Shown here piece after piece: positions 1 through 12,353 of a stretch of DNA of 64,000 nucleotides (its first letter is position 1; each line of letters starts with the position of its first letter). A program made the position numbers and the translations under genes. Origin of the DNA: Casuarina equisetifolia (taxonomy: Eukaryota > Streptophyta > Magnoliopsida > Fagales > Casuarinaceae); contig CM052357.1 of the NCBI GenBank assembly GCA_028551475.1, positions 11,083,931 to 11,147,930 of the forward strand, written 5' to 3'. The notes beneath the pieces are model-generated. The model made no database searches. It was not told where the DNA came from and worked only from the letters and a program-made list of their open reading frames with translations.

Positions 1-941
1 TTTATGTCAAACAGAATGAAGCCCTAAGCTGTATATATGATCAAAGTTGTCCTCCTCCTTTTCTCTCGACTATCGACTCTTCAACGGGAAGAAGAAAAAA
101 GTGATGGATGTGTCAAAATGGTTCTCTACTGCAATAATTGTCATCTCTGTAGCTGTATCATGTCGTTTTTATCAAGTCTTAATGGTAGAATATCAAACAT
201 GTTTGATCCTAAACCCTAAATGTTCAAGATTTGATAATCTACTATATAAAGAGCTTCGGGTGAATGTTTGGATGCTACTGAATGATATATTGCTGATTCG
301 GTTAAAAGAGATTAAAGCTTTGACTCATTTGTTCTCACTACCGTGTTCTTCAATCCTTGGAGAAAGAAAGAATCTTTAGTGATATTCCTTTAAATCCATT
401 ATCTTGTGAATATCAACTGATAGATTGATCTTTATATGTGCTAGGTTACTTTAAAATATTATTTGTGCATAAAGATCTTTGTAAATATGAAACCCTAGCT
501 TTGTGAAAATTAGGGGTTTCGTAATTAGAGCTTGAATTGATTTTACATATGTTCAATTAGCTCTCTGATAAGCTTAATTCCTCACTCATATTATATATTT
601 GAGGATTAGCTTGATGTATTAAGGTTTGATTAACCTAAACTTTGTAATTGAGAATTTAAATAACTCTTGTTAAGGAGTTGTGAAGTGTAGGTGAAGATTT
701 CTCCTAGCTTGAAGTAAAGTAAAATTTAACTTGGTTTAAGTTAAAGAGAAAAAAGTGGAAGTAGGGTGAAAAGTGCCGAACCACTATGTAATTCTTTGAG
801 TCTGCTTATCTTATTTTATCTCCTGATTATATGCTCTAATATTACTGTGTTAACTAAAATAGTTAAAAAAATTATAAATACAAGATAAAACCTAAGTATC
901 TAATTCAACCCCCTTTTCTTGGATAGCCATAAAACCTTACA
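1..941 (+). repeat. 5' LTR (partial) of the Sirevirus-type element
   Basis: Positions 1-941 align along their length with 6795-7747, for example the shared start near atgaagccctaag and the shared end near ggatagccataaaacctta. The LTR ends in CA at 940-941. About 570 bp of its 5' part lie left of the window. Many substitutions separate the two LTRs, so the insertion is not recent. Confidence 0.85.
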
Positions 942-960
942 ATTGGCATCTAGAGTTAGG
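942..960 (+). promoter_or_regulatory. Primer-binding site (tRNA-Met type) of the Sirevirus-type element
   Basis: Directly after the left LTR, the sequence from 944 (tggcatctagagttagg) resembles the usual plant primer-binding site TGGTATCAGAGC with small changes. It would pair with the 3' end of initiator tRNA-Met to prime minus-strand synthesis. Its place after the CA end of the LTR fixes the LTR boundary. Confidence 0.7.
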
Positions 961-1003
961 TTCTCTATTTTAAAGGCTTAACATCCTAGAGTAGATCCAC
1001 TTA

Positions 1004-2660
1004 GATGGCTATAGAGAAAGGAGTAGTTGTTACAGGGTATAATAAACCACCTTTGTTTGATGGGATAAATTATAAACATTGGAAGCAACTTATGCCAATC
1101 TTCATTGTCAATCAAGACCCTGAAGCTTAGCAAATAATCAGAAAAGGTATTACTTTACTTGAAATTGATGAATGGAGTAAAAATGAAGCTAAAATCATGG
1201 AAATAAATGCTAAGGCTATGAACATGATTTATAGTGGGTTGAAGGCTCATGAATTCAACAAAGTATCATCTTGCCTTACTAGCAAAGAAATATGGAACAA
1301 GTTAGAAGTTATATTTGAAGGTACTAAAAAGGTTAAATCATCTGAGGTGACCATGCTTACTCATGTATAAACTATTTACTATGCTTGAATATGAAATTAT
1401 TAGTGATATGTTTGGTAGATTTACTAAAATAGTCTATGAACTTAAACTGTTAGGTAAGACTCATACAAATGAGGAGATGGTTAAGAAAATGCTAGTATCC
1501 TTACCTGAAAGCTGGGATCCAAAGGAAATGGCCATAGAGGAAGCTCACAATCTTGATAGTTTGACCTTAGATGATCTATTAAGATCACTAAACACTCATG
1601 AAATGCAATTAATTAGAAGAGTAAGAGAGAAAGAAAATAAAGGTCACTTGCCTTAAAAGTAGAAATAGAAAACAATGAATAATTAGAGTCCAAAAATGAT
1701 GAGATTGATCTTATAGCTAGAAGATTCAGAAAATTTCTTAAAAAAGATCCAGAAGAAATAGAGGACAACCTAGAAAAAATAAAACACATGATTCTAGGGA
1801 TAACTTATGCTATAAGTGTAGAAAACTTGGACATATCAAGGTTGATTATGCTTTGCTCAAGAAGAAGAACAATAAAGGTAAGAAGAAGGCAATGATTATT
1901 GCCTGGGATGATAAAAGCTCTTCATTAGATAAGGAAGAGCAAGAAGAAGTTGCTCACCTTTGCTTAACCACAAATGCAACTATAGAAGAAGAACTTGAAG
2001 TAAGTGATTCTGAACCCGAAACAAATCTTAGTGGTGATATTGAGATTGCTTTCTTTGATTTGGTTGGATATGTAACAAGGATGAAAGCTAAATATAAATC
2101 TGCAAAAGCTAAATTTGAAATTGATAAACCTGTCATAACATCTTTTGTGACTTGTATGCATGAAAGTTTCAATGTATCTGAGAATATTTCTGTGAAATCC
2201 GATACATGTTCTATGATTGATATTTGTTCTGATCTAGAAAACAAGCATGATGATATCTTAAAAGTTGTTTGTGAGAACCAGGACATAACCACACTTAACA
2301 TGAAAATACTAGAGCTAGAAAGAGAGAAACATGAAATTCAAAAGAAATTGGATGACATTACTATGCTATTACACAAGTTCACAAAAGGCAACAACTTGTT
2401 AAATAATATGTAAAAATCACAATGAGGTGTATACAAGAAAGCTGGTACAGGATATAACTCTTTGAAGAACATAAAAATATCTACAAAAATTTTTGATAAA
2501 GAGGATTGTGCATTTTTGCTACATTATAAATGTTTTCATTGTAACTATATTGGTCATTTGTTTGATACATGTCCAATTAGACTTAGAAGAGCATATAAGA
2601 TCAAGAAGGTGTGGATAGCTAAGATGATTAATAGTGTAGTAGCAACTAACACTCATAGAC
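1004..2660 (+). pseudogene. gag remnant of the Sirevirus-type element
   Basis: The ATG at 1004 opens a Gag-like frame (MAIEKGVVV, then PPLFDGINYKHW), which hits a TAG near 1130 where the family has Trp. Gag continues in pieces at 1363-1656 and 1853-2413. A first zinc knuckle near 1805-1850 reads CYKCRKLGHIKVDY, with Tyr replacing the last Cys. It is followed by lysine-rich and acidic stretches. A second, intact CX2CX4HX4C knuckle lies near 2540-2580. Gag would package element RNA. The two knuckles and charged linker are typical of Sireviruses; stops and shifts make it non-functional. Confidence 0.8.
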
Positions 2661-2720
2661 CCAAAGAAAAAAGGGTACCAAGATCTCCAACACAAATTTT
2701 TCTTTCTGTAGGATACGAAC

Positions 2721-5660
2721 ATGAACATAGACAAAAAGAAACACAAAGAGCTATGGATTTTGGACAACGACTATTTTCGTCATATGATTGGGATGATGGA
2801 GCTCTTCTCAACACTTGAGTTGAAATCCAAAGGCACTATATCTTTTGGAGATAACTTCAAAGGAAAAATTAAGGGTATAGGCATTATAGGTAACTCGAAA
2901 TCTCTCATTATATCTGATGTGTTGTATGTTGATGAATTGAAATTTAATTTATTGAGTATAAGTCAATTGTGTGATAATAATTTCAAAATCAGATTTGGAA
3001 AAGAACTTTGTCTTGTTAAAAATATGGAAAATAATGTAAGAACTATTGAAAAAAAATATATAATATTTATATACTTGATCTTAGCAAATTAACAAATGAA
3101 CAAACATGCTTGATTGTTAATAACAGTGTTGATACTTGGTTGTGGCATAGGAAACTTGGTCATGCCAGTTTAGGATTGTTAAAGAAACTATCTAAGAATT
3201 GCTTAGTTAGAGGTTTACCCAAGCTTGACTTTGATAAGAAAAAGTTGTTTGATGATTGTGTGAAAGGGAAACACACTCAAAGTAGCTTTAAACCAAAGCT
3301 AATGGTGTCTACCTCAAGACCGTTAGAACTAATCCACATGGATTTGTTTTATCCTTTAAGAACGGCTACCATGAATGGGAAAATTATGCCTTAGTCATAG
3401 TAGATAACTATACAAGATATACTTGGGTATATTTACTTGCTAGGAAAGATGAAGCATTTGAGAAATTTATTGATTTCTCTAAAATGGTTCAAGATGAAAA
3501 AGATCTCACTATAGTTAAGATTAGGATAGATCATGGTGGTAATTTGAAAATCATCTTTTTGAGAAATTTTTTTCCAAAAATGGCATTTGTTATAATTTTT
3601 CAGCACCTAAAACACCACAACAATATGGTGTTGTAGAAGGAAAAATAGGACACTTCAAGAGATGGCTAGAACCATAATGTGTGAATATAATCTTCATAAA
3701 CATTTTTAGGGAAAGGTTGTAAGCACAACTTCTTATATGTCAAATAGGGTATTCTTAAGACCAATTTTGAAAAAGACTTCATTTGAGTTAATGTTTGGTA
3801 GAAGACTGAATATATCTTACTTTCATGTGTTTGGAAGTAAATGCTTTGTATTGAACCATGGAAAAGAGTCACTTGGAAAGCTCGACTCTACGAGTGATGA
3901 GGCTGTATTTCTCGGTTACTCTCAAACTAGTAAAGCATATAAAGTTTTCAATAAGAAAACTTTAGTTGTTGAAGAATCTATTCATGTACAATTTAAAGAT
4001 GATTCTGATATGAATTCTATTGAATAAGAATTGAATGAAAAGAATGCACCCATTGTTAAGGGAAAGTTAAACTCAAGAGATTTTTCTTTTCCTAAAGAAA
4101 AAATGAAGTAGATCAACAACATATCATAGGAAATCCTATAAATAAAGTCAGTACAAGGTCGAGATTTCACAACACATGTGAACATCAAGCCTTTTTGTCT
4201 CAAGTAGAGCCAAAGAGAGTAGATGAGACTCTTGAAGATGAAAGTTGGTTTCTTGCTATGCAAGATGAACTAAATTAGTTTGAAAGAAGCAAAGTTTGAA
4301 AGTTGATTCCAAGACCATAAGACCATTCAGTAATAGGGACAAAATGTGTGTTTTGAAATAAATTAGATGAGAACGGGACAATCACTAGAAACAAAGTTAG
4401 ATTAAAAGCTATCCGAATGTTGCTTGCCTTTGCTTGCTACATGAACTTTACACTATTTCAAATGGATGTAAAGAGTGCTTTCTTAAATGGTGTTGTAAAA
4501 AAAGAAGTTTATGTCAAACAACCACTTGGATTTGAAGATCTCATATGTTCAGATCATGTATTCAAGCTTTCCAAAGCTTTATATAGTTTTAAACAAGCTC
4601 TACGGGCTTGGTATGATAAGTTAAGTACCTTCCTAGTTAGTACAAACTTTAGAAAAGGAAAAGTAGATAATACTTTGTTTGTTAAGATACAAGGAAAAGA
4701 TATTTTGATTGTTTAAATCTATGTTGATGATATTGTGTTTGGTTCTACAAACTCTGCTATGTGTGAACAATTTGTTGATTCTATAAAACATGAATTTGAA
4801 ATGAGTATGATGGATGAACTAAATATTTTCTTAGCCTGCAAATTAAACAAACATCTAAAGGAATTTTCATAAGTCAAACCAAATATACAAAGGAGTTGCT
4901 TAAGAAATACAATATGCATGATTCTAAACCAATAAACACTCTCATGAGCACATTTACATCTTTGTCACATGATGATGTTGGAGTTAGTGTTGACTCTAAG
5001 ATGTATAGAGGTATGATTGGTTTTTTATTATATCTAACTGCTTCTTGGATAGACATCATGTTTAGTGTTTGTTTATGTGCAAGATTTCAATCTAATCCTA
5101 AAGAACAACATCTAAAAGCTGCCAAAAGAATTTTTCAATACTTAAAGGACATGGTTACATAAGGAATTTGGTATTTTAGAGACACTATGTTTCATTTACA
5201 TGCATTTAGTGATTCTGACTATGTTGGTTATAATGTCGATAGAAAAAGTACAAATGGTACATGTCAATTTCTAGGACACATGCTAGTTTCTTGGCACTCC
5301 AAGAAACAAAATAACATTGCTTTTTCTTCCACTAAGGCAGAATACATAGTTGCAGCTAGTTGTTGTGCTTAGATTTTATGGATGAAACATCAATTAGAAG
5401 ATTATGGTATCTTCTCCGCTAAGATTCCATTGAAATTTGATAATACTAGTACTATAAATTTAACTAAAAATATGATACAACACTCTAAAACCAAGCATAT
5501 AGAAATAAGACATTACTTCATTGGAGATCATGTTGAAAAATCTAATATTTCCATTAAGTTTGTTTGAACTAACCGGCAACTTGCTGACATTTTTACCAAA
5601 CCCTTAGATAATGATACATTCGCCATTCTCCGAAGAGAGCTTGGTATGTGTCTAATTGAA
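2721..5660 (+). pseudogene. pol remnant (protease, integrase, RT, RNase H) of the Sirevirus-type element
   Basis: The domains appear in copia order. The protease piece (2721-3092) reads WILDNDYFRHMIG where an active D-S/T-G is expected. The pre-integrase piece (3110-3394) has WLWHRKLGHAS and then DDCVKGKH, with one zinc-binding Cys replaced. The integrase core runs from about 3390 to 4030 and shifts frame near 3640. RT begins near 4417 (FQMDVKSAFLNG), and its YVDD motif near 4722-4733 lies just after a TAA. RNase H runs from about 5187 to 5660 (SDSDYVGYNVDRKSTNG) with internal stops. All enzymes of the replication cycle are represented and none is intact. Confidence 0.85.
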
Positions 5661-6223
5661 GACATTGCTTACACTGTGTGAACAATCTTTTTGCTATACC
5701 CTACATGTATATTTTCTATTCGGTTCCTATCTTGAGAGGGAGCATTGTAATCACATTCGGTATAAGGTTAGATCTCTACCTTTTATTCTTACATGTTCCT
5801 CATGTACTTCATTTTTATCCTTATTCATCTACTATCTTTTAGTATGATCTTTTTGATAATGTCAAAAAAGGGGAAAGAGTACATAGTTATAGCACATGTA
5901 TGTTCCATTTTTGACTTTTAGTGTAGAATGTGGGATAAACTCTCTTACACCTAAGATACTTATGTATGAGATACTTTTGTGAAATATTGTGTGAACATGA
6001 ACATACTTGTTGTAATGAATATACTTCTGTGAAATATTGTGTGGACATAAACATGCTTGCTATGATGAATATTCATGAACATGTGATGTTTGGTAAAGAT
6101 GATTATATTTTCATATGTTACTGGATATATGATTATGTGTTCATTCTGCGCATCTAAGTGATGACATGTGCTGGTTGGTTGGATTAACTATGAAAATTTT
6201 GTCATCATAAAAAATGGAAAGAT
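5661..6223 (+). other. Non-coding spacer with two polypurine tracts before the 3' LTR
   Basis: About 560 bp separate the end of pol from the 3' LTR, with no credible envelope-like frame. A purine tract lies near 5864-5878 (aaaaaaggggaaaga), and a second, atggaaagat preceded by A-run, ends at 6223 right against the LTR. Multiple polypurine tracts upstream of the 3' LTR are known in Sireviruses; here only the second abuts the LTR. Confidence 0.55.
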
Positions 6224-7747
6224 TGTTGAAAATCATGTGTTTATATATTTTGTTGAGAAAAATTTTATTTATGAATATATGATTGTGTGTGCACATATTG
6301 AATACCAAAGAAAGTAAAAGGTGTGCAAATTATAATATCAATTAATGATATTATAAAGTAGCCGGTTTTCTACATTCCATTATCAAACATCACATATGGA
6401 GTTAAGATGAATTATTTTATGTGTGATTTAATGAATAAAAAATATTAATGCTTATAATATAAGAAAGTGATACTTGGTAATTGTGTGCTTATAGGTACTT
6501 TTGAAGGTAAAGGTATACAATTCTTCAATACAAATATGAGAGAAAATATTCATTAATCATTATTGGACCGATTATTTATTAGACTATGGCTGGATCAATT
6601 ATCTATTGAACTATGGTTGGACTGAGTATCCATTGAACTATTGCTGGATTGACTGTCTATCAAATCATTGCTGGACTGATTAACTACTAGACCCGCATGA
6701 AGCAAACTCGTGAAGCTTAGGCCCACAGAGCTCAACCCGAGCACATTTCACTTAAGTGAAATGCAGTTGTTTCACTTTAATAAGAGACTCAGCTCTTATG
6801 TTGAACAAAATGAAGCCCTAAGCCACATATTTGATTGAAGTCGTCTTCCTTTTTCTCTTTCGACTGTCGACTCTCCAACGGGAAGAAGAATGAAGTGATG
6901 GATGTGTCAGAATAGTTCTTTATTGCGATAATCATCATCTTTGCAACTGTATCATGTCACTTTTATCAAGTCTCAACGGTAGAATATCAAACAGGTTTGA
7001 ACCAAAACCTTAAAGTGTTCAAGGTTTGATAATATGCTATATAAGGAGCTTCTAGTGAATGTTTGGATGTTGCTAAATGATATATTGTTGATTTGGTTAA
7101 AAGAGATTAAAGCTTTGAATCATTTGTTCTCATTGCCGTGTTCTTCAATCCTTGGAGAAAGAAAGAATCTTCGGTGATATTCCTTTAAATCCATTATCTT
7201 ATGAATATCACCTGATAGATTGATCTTTATATGTGCTAGATTACTTCAAAATATTATTTGCACATAAAGATCTTTGTAAATTCGAAACCCTAGCTTTGTG
7301 AAAATTGGGAGTTTTGTGATTAGAGCTTAAATTGATTTTACATATGTTCAATTAGCTCTCTAATAAGCTTAATTCTTCACTCATATTATATATTTAAGGA
7401 TTAGCTTGATGTATTGAGGTTTGATTAAACTAAACTTTGTAACCAATAATTCAAATAACTCTTTGTTAACGAGTTGTGAAGTGTAGGAGAAGATTTCTCC
7501 TAACTTGAAGTAAAATAGACTTTAACTTGGTTTAAGTTGAAGGATAAGAAGATGGAAGTAGGTGAAAAGTGCCGAACCACCATGTAATTCTTTGAGTCTA
7601 CTTATCTTGTTTTATTTCCTAATTATATGCTCTGATATTACTGTGTTAACTAATAACCTTGCATGAATAGTTAAAAAAAATATAAATACAAGATAAAACC
7701 TAAGTATCCAATTCAACCCCCTTCTTGGATAGCCATAAAACCTTATA
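6224..7747 (+). repeat. 3' LTR of the Sirevirus-type element
   Basis: This 1524-bp LTR starts with TGTTGAAAATC after the polypurine tract and ends near accttata at 7747, matching the left LTR end (TACA there, TATA here). Its last 950 bp match 1-941. Sequence right of 7747 continues a minus-strand reverse transcriptase, confirming the boundary. Confidence 0.8.
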
Positions 7748-8270
7748 AAGTCAAAAGTAGAGCATAAAAAACCATATTCTAAAACGTAGGAATTGAATAT
7801 GTCAAACTAAGCCCTAAAGGATTATTTTAGCCCATAAAGTGCTTGATGGAGATGACATATTGCAATATGGGCTTTTGAATCGACAAAGCTTAATGTTTAT
7901 TCCATATACATTGAAGTGTTTAGATAGTCATGTAAGAAAGCATTGGAGACGTCAAATTGCAGTAAAGGCCAATTCCGAATGGTGGCCAAAGATAGTACTA
8001 GGTGTATAGTAATTGGTCAAACTACAAGAGAAAATAAGTCAAGGAAGTCTAAGCTAGTAATCTGATGAAACCCCTTGGCAACTAACCTTGCCTTAAATGT
8101 GAAAGTGAACCATCAATAAAGATTTTGGGTTTAAAAACCCACTTATAGCTTGTTACATGCATCTTAGGCTCTCTTTGTACAAGTGTCCAAGTTCTTGTTC
8201 ATTTGAGGTTATCCATTTCTTCCTTCATGGCAGTAAACCAATTGGGATGATCAAGAGCAAATTGAATAGT
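7748..8270 (-). pseudogene. Reverse transcriptase N-terminal half, cut at the insertion point
   Basis: On the minus strand from about 8260 the translation reads HPNWFTAMKEEMDNLK and then YKWVFKPK, the usual start of copia RT. Near 7975 it reads LLQFDVSNAFLH, and near 7840 HQALYGLK. The similarity runs on to a piece ending CSTFDF at 7748, where it stops against the Sirevirus LTR. Several stops interrupt it. The YVDD catalytic motif would lie beyond the insertion. Confidence 0.75.
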
Positions 8271-8799
8271 TTGAGGTATAAGTGGGAGTGCAATGGATGT
8301 GTTTAAAGTATACTTTGGATTTGGTTTTAAAATGACACATTGTGCTTTAGTGACTATGAAAAGGAGTGGCTTACAAAAGGGGTATATGCATCTTGGCTGA
8401 TAGAAAGATAGGGTTGCGACAATGTTGGTTCAAGGAGTGAAGGTGATTAAAAAGATTGAGGGTTGTTTTGTTGTTGTGAAAAATAATAGGCGTTGTGGCT
8501 TGGTTCTATAGTGACTGAAGGATAAGGATTAGTTTATGAGTAATTAGGTGGAAATGACATAGGTGATGGAGTGATGTCATGTTGTAGCTAAGGTGCAATG
8601 CAGATGTCTTGATCTGTATTAGGTTGACAACATGCTTGCTGAGGTAATTTTTGAAATGGAAAAGGATTTGGTAGCAAAGGTATTGAACTATGAGAGTGAG
8701 TACTTGTTTGAGAGCCGTGAGGTTAAGAGGGTTGAGATTGAAGACTATCTTGGTGCAATGGGGATTCTATGTTAGTATTTTATGTTTGAGTGGAATGAA

Positions 8800-9834
8800 T
8801 AATGCATGGATTTATTAGGGTGTGTTCACCATAAGTACTAAGGTCACTGTATGAGGAGTGGAAAGTGATTGTAAGGTAGCAAAAGGAAACATACCTTCAT
8901 CAAGAAGGACATGTCTTGAAATATAAACTCGACTTAAAGAAGAATGAAAATAGCAATAATCTTTGTAGATATCACTATAGCCAAGGAAAATAAAGGGAAA
9001 TGATCTTTTTTCAATCTTATTAGATGTATAATCTTGTAACTAGGAAAAGTAAGAGCAACCAAAGACTTCGAAGTAAAAGTAGTTGGGTTTTAAGTTAAAT
9101 AGTAACTGATAAGGGGAGATATTGGCAAGTTATGGAGAAGGTAACGGATTAATAAGAAAGACTATTATAGTAAAGGCTTTAAACCAATATGTTTTTAGTA
9201 GATGAGCTTCAAATAACATAGTCAAGCCTAATTCTACAACATGATGATGATTTCTTTTAGCTACATTGTTTTGTGTAAGAGTGTAAAGGTAGGATAAATG
9301 GTGTTGAATGCCGTAAGTTGAAAGATAAGATTGAAATTGAGTACTTAGGTATTCTCAATTGTTGTATGTCTAAAGAATTTTAATAGATGCATCAAATTGC
9401 TTTTCAACAATCAACCGAAATTTTACAAAATGAGCAAACACTTAAAATTTATGTTTTAAAGGATAGATATAAGAAAATCATGAACAATTATCCATAAGCA
9501 ACAAATAGTATCTAAAACCTTGATGAAAGGCAACTAGAGAAGGCCCTTGCACATCACTATGAATCTTTACTAATGGGTGCCTTAAATGTTTTTTTGAAGG
9601 AGAAAAAGGAAGTTTACTACTTTTGCTAAGATAACAAGAGTTACAAAAAGTCTTGGTAGTAAAGGTAACATCAATCTTATTGGAATGGTGAAGGGTATAC
9701 AGAACTCCATCTCCTAGATGGCCAAGTCTGTGAACCCAGGTCATTATATCATCTTTATTATGTCGTGTAGAGAAAATGACTTGAAATTTGGTGCTTGGAA
9801 GCAAGTAAAAGCCTTTATGCTTAATGTCCTTCAT
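8800..9834 (-). pseudogene. Integrase remnant of the minus-strand copia element
   Basis: The pre-integrase zinc-binding part (9834-9478) reads WVHRLGHLGDG, then CNSCYLSKSSKLPF, then KIHSDVQGPS with the first catalytic Asp. Further on, in broken frames to about 8880, come a core resembling TLTQNNVAKRNHHHV (the Q-N-G-V-x-E-R region with changed residues) and a C-terminal part with VFGCSYF and FIFLGYS. Cutting and joining function is lost. Confidence 0.72.
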
Positions 9835-9937
9835 TTAAGTGTCATGATTCTTAGATCCTTAATTTAGATTTGATATTTAGTAAAAATAAAGTAGCTAGGA
9901 TAATCAATTGTGAGTCTATAGACTGAAAGTAAGTTTT

Positions 9938-11110
9938 TCAAAATTGTGGAGCAACCAAGACATTTTGTAAATGGATGTTGGTTTGTGGAAAAAAGCTAGA
10001 GCTGGTGTAAGAGATATTCAAGAGTTTTCCATTCCCTACTTGGATTTTTTCAATACCATGATAAGGGAAAAAGGATTGTAACATACTTACTGAGGCAGTA
10101 ACATGAACATTTACACCAAAATCTAGAATCCAATCTTCAATATCAAGGGTTTGATCATTGATATGCATGGTTGCAAGGGCTTGGGGAATATTTGAAGTTT
10201 GATAAGCATGATCAAACCTCCTATAACAAGTTATAGCTGAATGGCCCTTTTTGTTGTAGATTTGATAGATAATCGGATTTACTGAGTGTTGCTTTGGTGG
10301 AGTGGTCTTTGTAATTTTTGCCATGTTATGTGGATTAAGGGAAGCCTTGGCCTTAAGATGAAAAAGAAGAATGGCCTTGGCCTTAACCACCACCTTTACT
10401 AGAATGGTTAGATTGTTGGGTGAGGAATGTTGTAGCATGGTTAGGAGTAGGATTGTAGCAAATGTGGTGGGCATTAAGTGCTTGTAGTTAACAAACTACA
10501 TTATCGTGTGAAGGAACTGATGGTTTAAACATAACTACAAGAAAGGACTTGTATTCTTTTCCAAATCCATAAAGCAACCAAAATGTCTTATCAGAATCAT
10601 TAAAAGGCTTTCCTAGGAAACTTGGCCGATTACATAGTAGCTAAAATTCATCAAGATAAGTGGATAGAGACTTGCCTTCTTTATACAGAGTTTGTAGTTT
10701 TGTTTGAATTTCAAACTTTTAGGCAACTGTTTATTGAACAAAGTGGTCACTAAGTTTGGACCTCACCTCTCTTGCATGATCAAGATCGAAAACCATGCCC
10801 AAGGTTTCTTCAGAAAGGTAACTTATAATCTATGAATGAACCAAATTATTGATTTGTTCCTAGTGAGCAAAGGTAGGGTTGAAAACTTCCTTGCCATCCA
10901 CTATATACAGATAAAAAGATTGTGATATTTTGCCAGTAATGAAGCCAATGAGGTAGTAAGCATGGAACATGCAATGCATTTGCATGGCTTATGGAATGTA
11001 GTTTAATTTGTTTAGTTTCAAAGAAATTGAGTTGGCGATATTCACACCAAAGGGAAAGGGTAAGTGAGCTTATCTTCCATGAACAATAATTAGAGAAGGA
11101 GAGTAACAAG
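9938..11110 (-). pseudogene. gag and protease remnant of the minus-strand copia element
   Basis: In frame from 10474 to 9938 a zinc-knuckle piece reads YQIYNKKGHSAITCYRR, with the first Cys pair altered. A protease piece follows with WILDFGVNVHVTA, where the active D-S/T-G has become D-F-G. From about 10850 to 10500 broken frames give Gag-like sequence (SKLSDHFVQ, LQTLYKEGKSLSTYLDEF). The open frame at 11253-10846 is a different phase reading out of the LTR and is probably not the real product. Confidence 0.7.
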
Positions 11111-11127
11111 GCATTGGCTCGATACCA

Positions 11128-11426
11128 TAAGAATTTTGAGAAATGTGGGAGATGAGAAGAGAGAATTACCTCTAAAAGCTCTACAATTATGATTGAATTA
11201 CTCACTAAGTACAAGGCTATTGAGGCCTTTATATAGAGATGTACAAAGGACATACTCGTCTCAATCCTCTATAGTTTACAACTAATTAATATATAATTAG
11301 TTTAGCTATTAGTAACATAAATAATAGATTGAACTTCTTGCAGTTAAGTTCATTACTACAGTTTAGTCAAGTAAGTCTGTTTGAGCAAAAACATTAGATG
11401 TAGAGGATTGGGATTTATCTTCAACA
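11128..11426 (-). repeat. 5' LTR of the minus-strand copia element
   Basis: On the minus strand this roughly 299-bp stretch starts TGTTGAAGAT at 11426 and ends just before a primer-binding-site motif, TGGTATCGAGCC (11127-11116). A TATATAAAGGCC promoter box is visible at about 11236-11225. Its partner LTR is outside the window. Confidence 0.65.
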
Positions 11427-11703
11427 CCTTGGACCAATATATTTCTATTAATAAGTTTTGAAAGTTAGATAGAATTTGCATTATTTATATGCATGATGTG
11501 GGATCAAAGCATAATTGATTAAAAAATTGAACAACTGAGCCTATCAAATTCTTTATCTTTAGATTCTAGTTTAATATCAAAGAGAAGCATGATATCTCTA
11601 TGTTTTGTTGACAACAAGGGTTTTAAATATTGATGTTGCTTTTGATTTGGGCTTGTCTACTTTGTTTTGTCGTATGTTACTATTATTGTTCCAATGGGCT
11701 TAA
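11427..11703. other. Unassigned spacer between two retrotransposons
   Basis: These 277 bp of AT-rich sequence lie between the copia 5' LTR and the gypsy 3' LTR. I see no frame, repeat or RNA signature in them. They are probably the older DNA into which both elements inserted. Confidence 0.5.
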
Positions 11704-12353
11704 TGTAATGGACTTGGTGAAATTCATTTGGCACTTAGGTCTTAGCAATGAACTAAGTTAGCCTTCTAACTAGGATCATTATTATGAGAGAACTTTTGGA
11801 AAGCACGTAAGGAAAATTTAAAGAACAAGAGGAAAGCTTAAGTGTTTGAGTGAATAGAAAGGGACTAGGAGGTTCTTTTTATATAGGAGTCAGCTTTCTT
11901 ATAGGAATTAAATGGATTATCAGTTATACATTTAGAACATTGCGATAAATGTGTAAACATTATATAATATTCAAATTAGGTTCATCAAATTGAAACACTT
12001 TATAATTCTAAACCATCAAGATACTCATAAAGAGTTAACGTTATAATAATAAATAATAAATTATAACCATCATCTTATTGAATATAAGAGTTTTTATACT
12101 TTCAAATCAATAAGTAATGTTTCCTCTATTAAAGAGGTCAATTAAGTTCTTATAAAATAAAAACAGCAAAATATAAAAGGAAATAATATAATAGGCACCA
12201 CCTAAGTGGATGACCCAATAAGAAGGAGATTAGGCAAGGTCGGGCTCATGCTCATCAGCTTAGTCCATTAGCTTATACTATTAATCTAGTACACATAAGT
12301 TTGACTCGTACTCACTTGGCTAACTTGTCGGCATATGTTGCAAGTCCAGAACA
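11704..12353 (-). repeat. 3' LTR of the chromovirus
   Basis: On the minus strand it starts TGTTCTGGACTTGC at 12353 and ends CCATTACA at 11704. It aligns over its whole length with 16736-17383, including the segment around atgtgtaaacattatataa. The adjacent polypurine tract at 12354-12366 confirms that this is the 3' copy. Confidence 0.85.

Larger units (their letters stand above)
1..7747 (+). mobile_element. Sirevirus-type Ty1/copia LTR retrotransposon, degenerate, 5' LTR truncated by window edge
   Basis: The element has two related terminal repeats (1-941 and 6224-7747), a tRNA-Met-type primer-binding site after the left one, and gag, protease, integrase, reverse transcriptase and RNase H remnants in copia order. 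The Sirevirus assignment rests on a Gag with a first CCHC-like knuckle, then a lysine-rich stretch and an acidic serine-rich stretch, then a second CCHC knuckle (CFHCNYIGH, near 2540), and on two polypurine tracts before the 3' LTR. The interior is about 5.3 kb and broken by many stops and frameshifts, so it cannot make proteins itself. It interrupts the minus-strand copia element that resumes at 7748. The left target duplication is outside the window. Confidence 0.88.
7748..11426 (-). mobile_element. Older Ty1/copia element on the minus strand, interrupted by the Sirevirus-type element
   Basis: Reading right to left there is a 5' LTR (11426-11128), primer-binding site (11127-11116), gag, zinc knuckle, protease, integrase and the first part of RT, which stops at the Sirevirus LTR. 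The remaining RT, RNase H and 3' LTR should lie left of the window on the other side of the insertion. Stops and frameshifts occur throughout. The interruption shows this element is the older of the two. Confidence 0.82.

Noticed and set aside
5656..6157. Possible envelope-like frames between pol and the Sirevirus-type 3' LTR
   Set aside because: Two 63-codon hydrophobic frames without signal peptide, coiled coil or linked context; the spacer is too short for an envelope-like gene.
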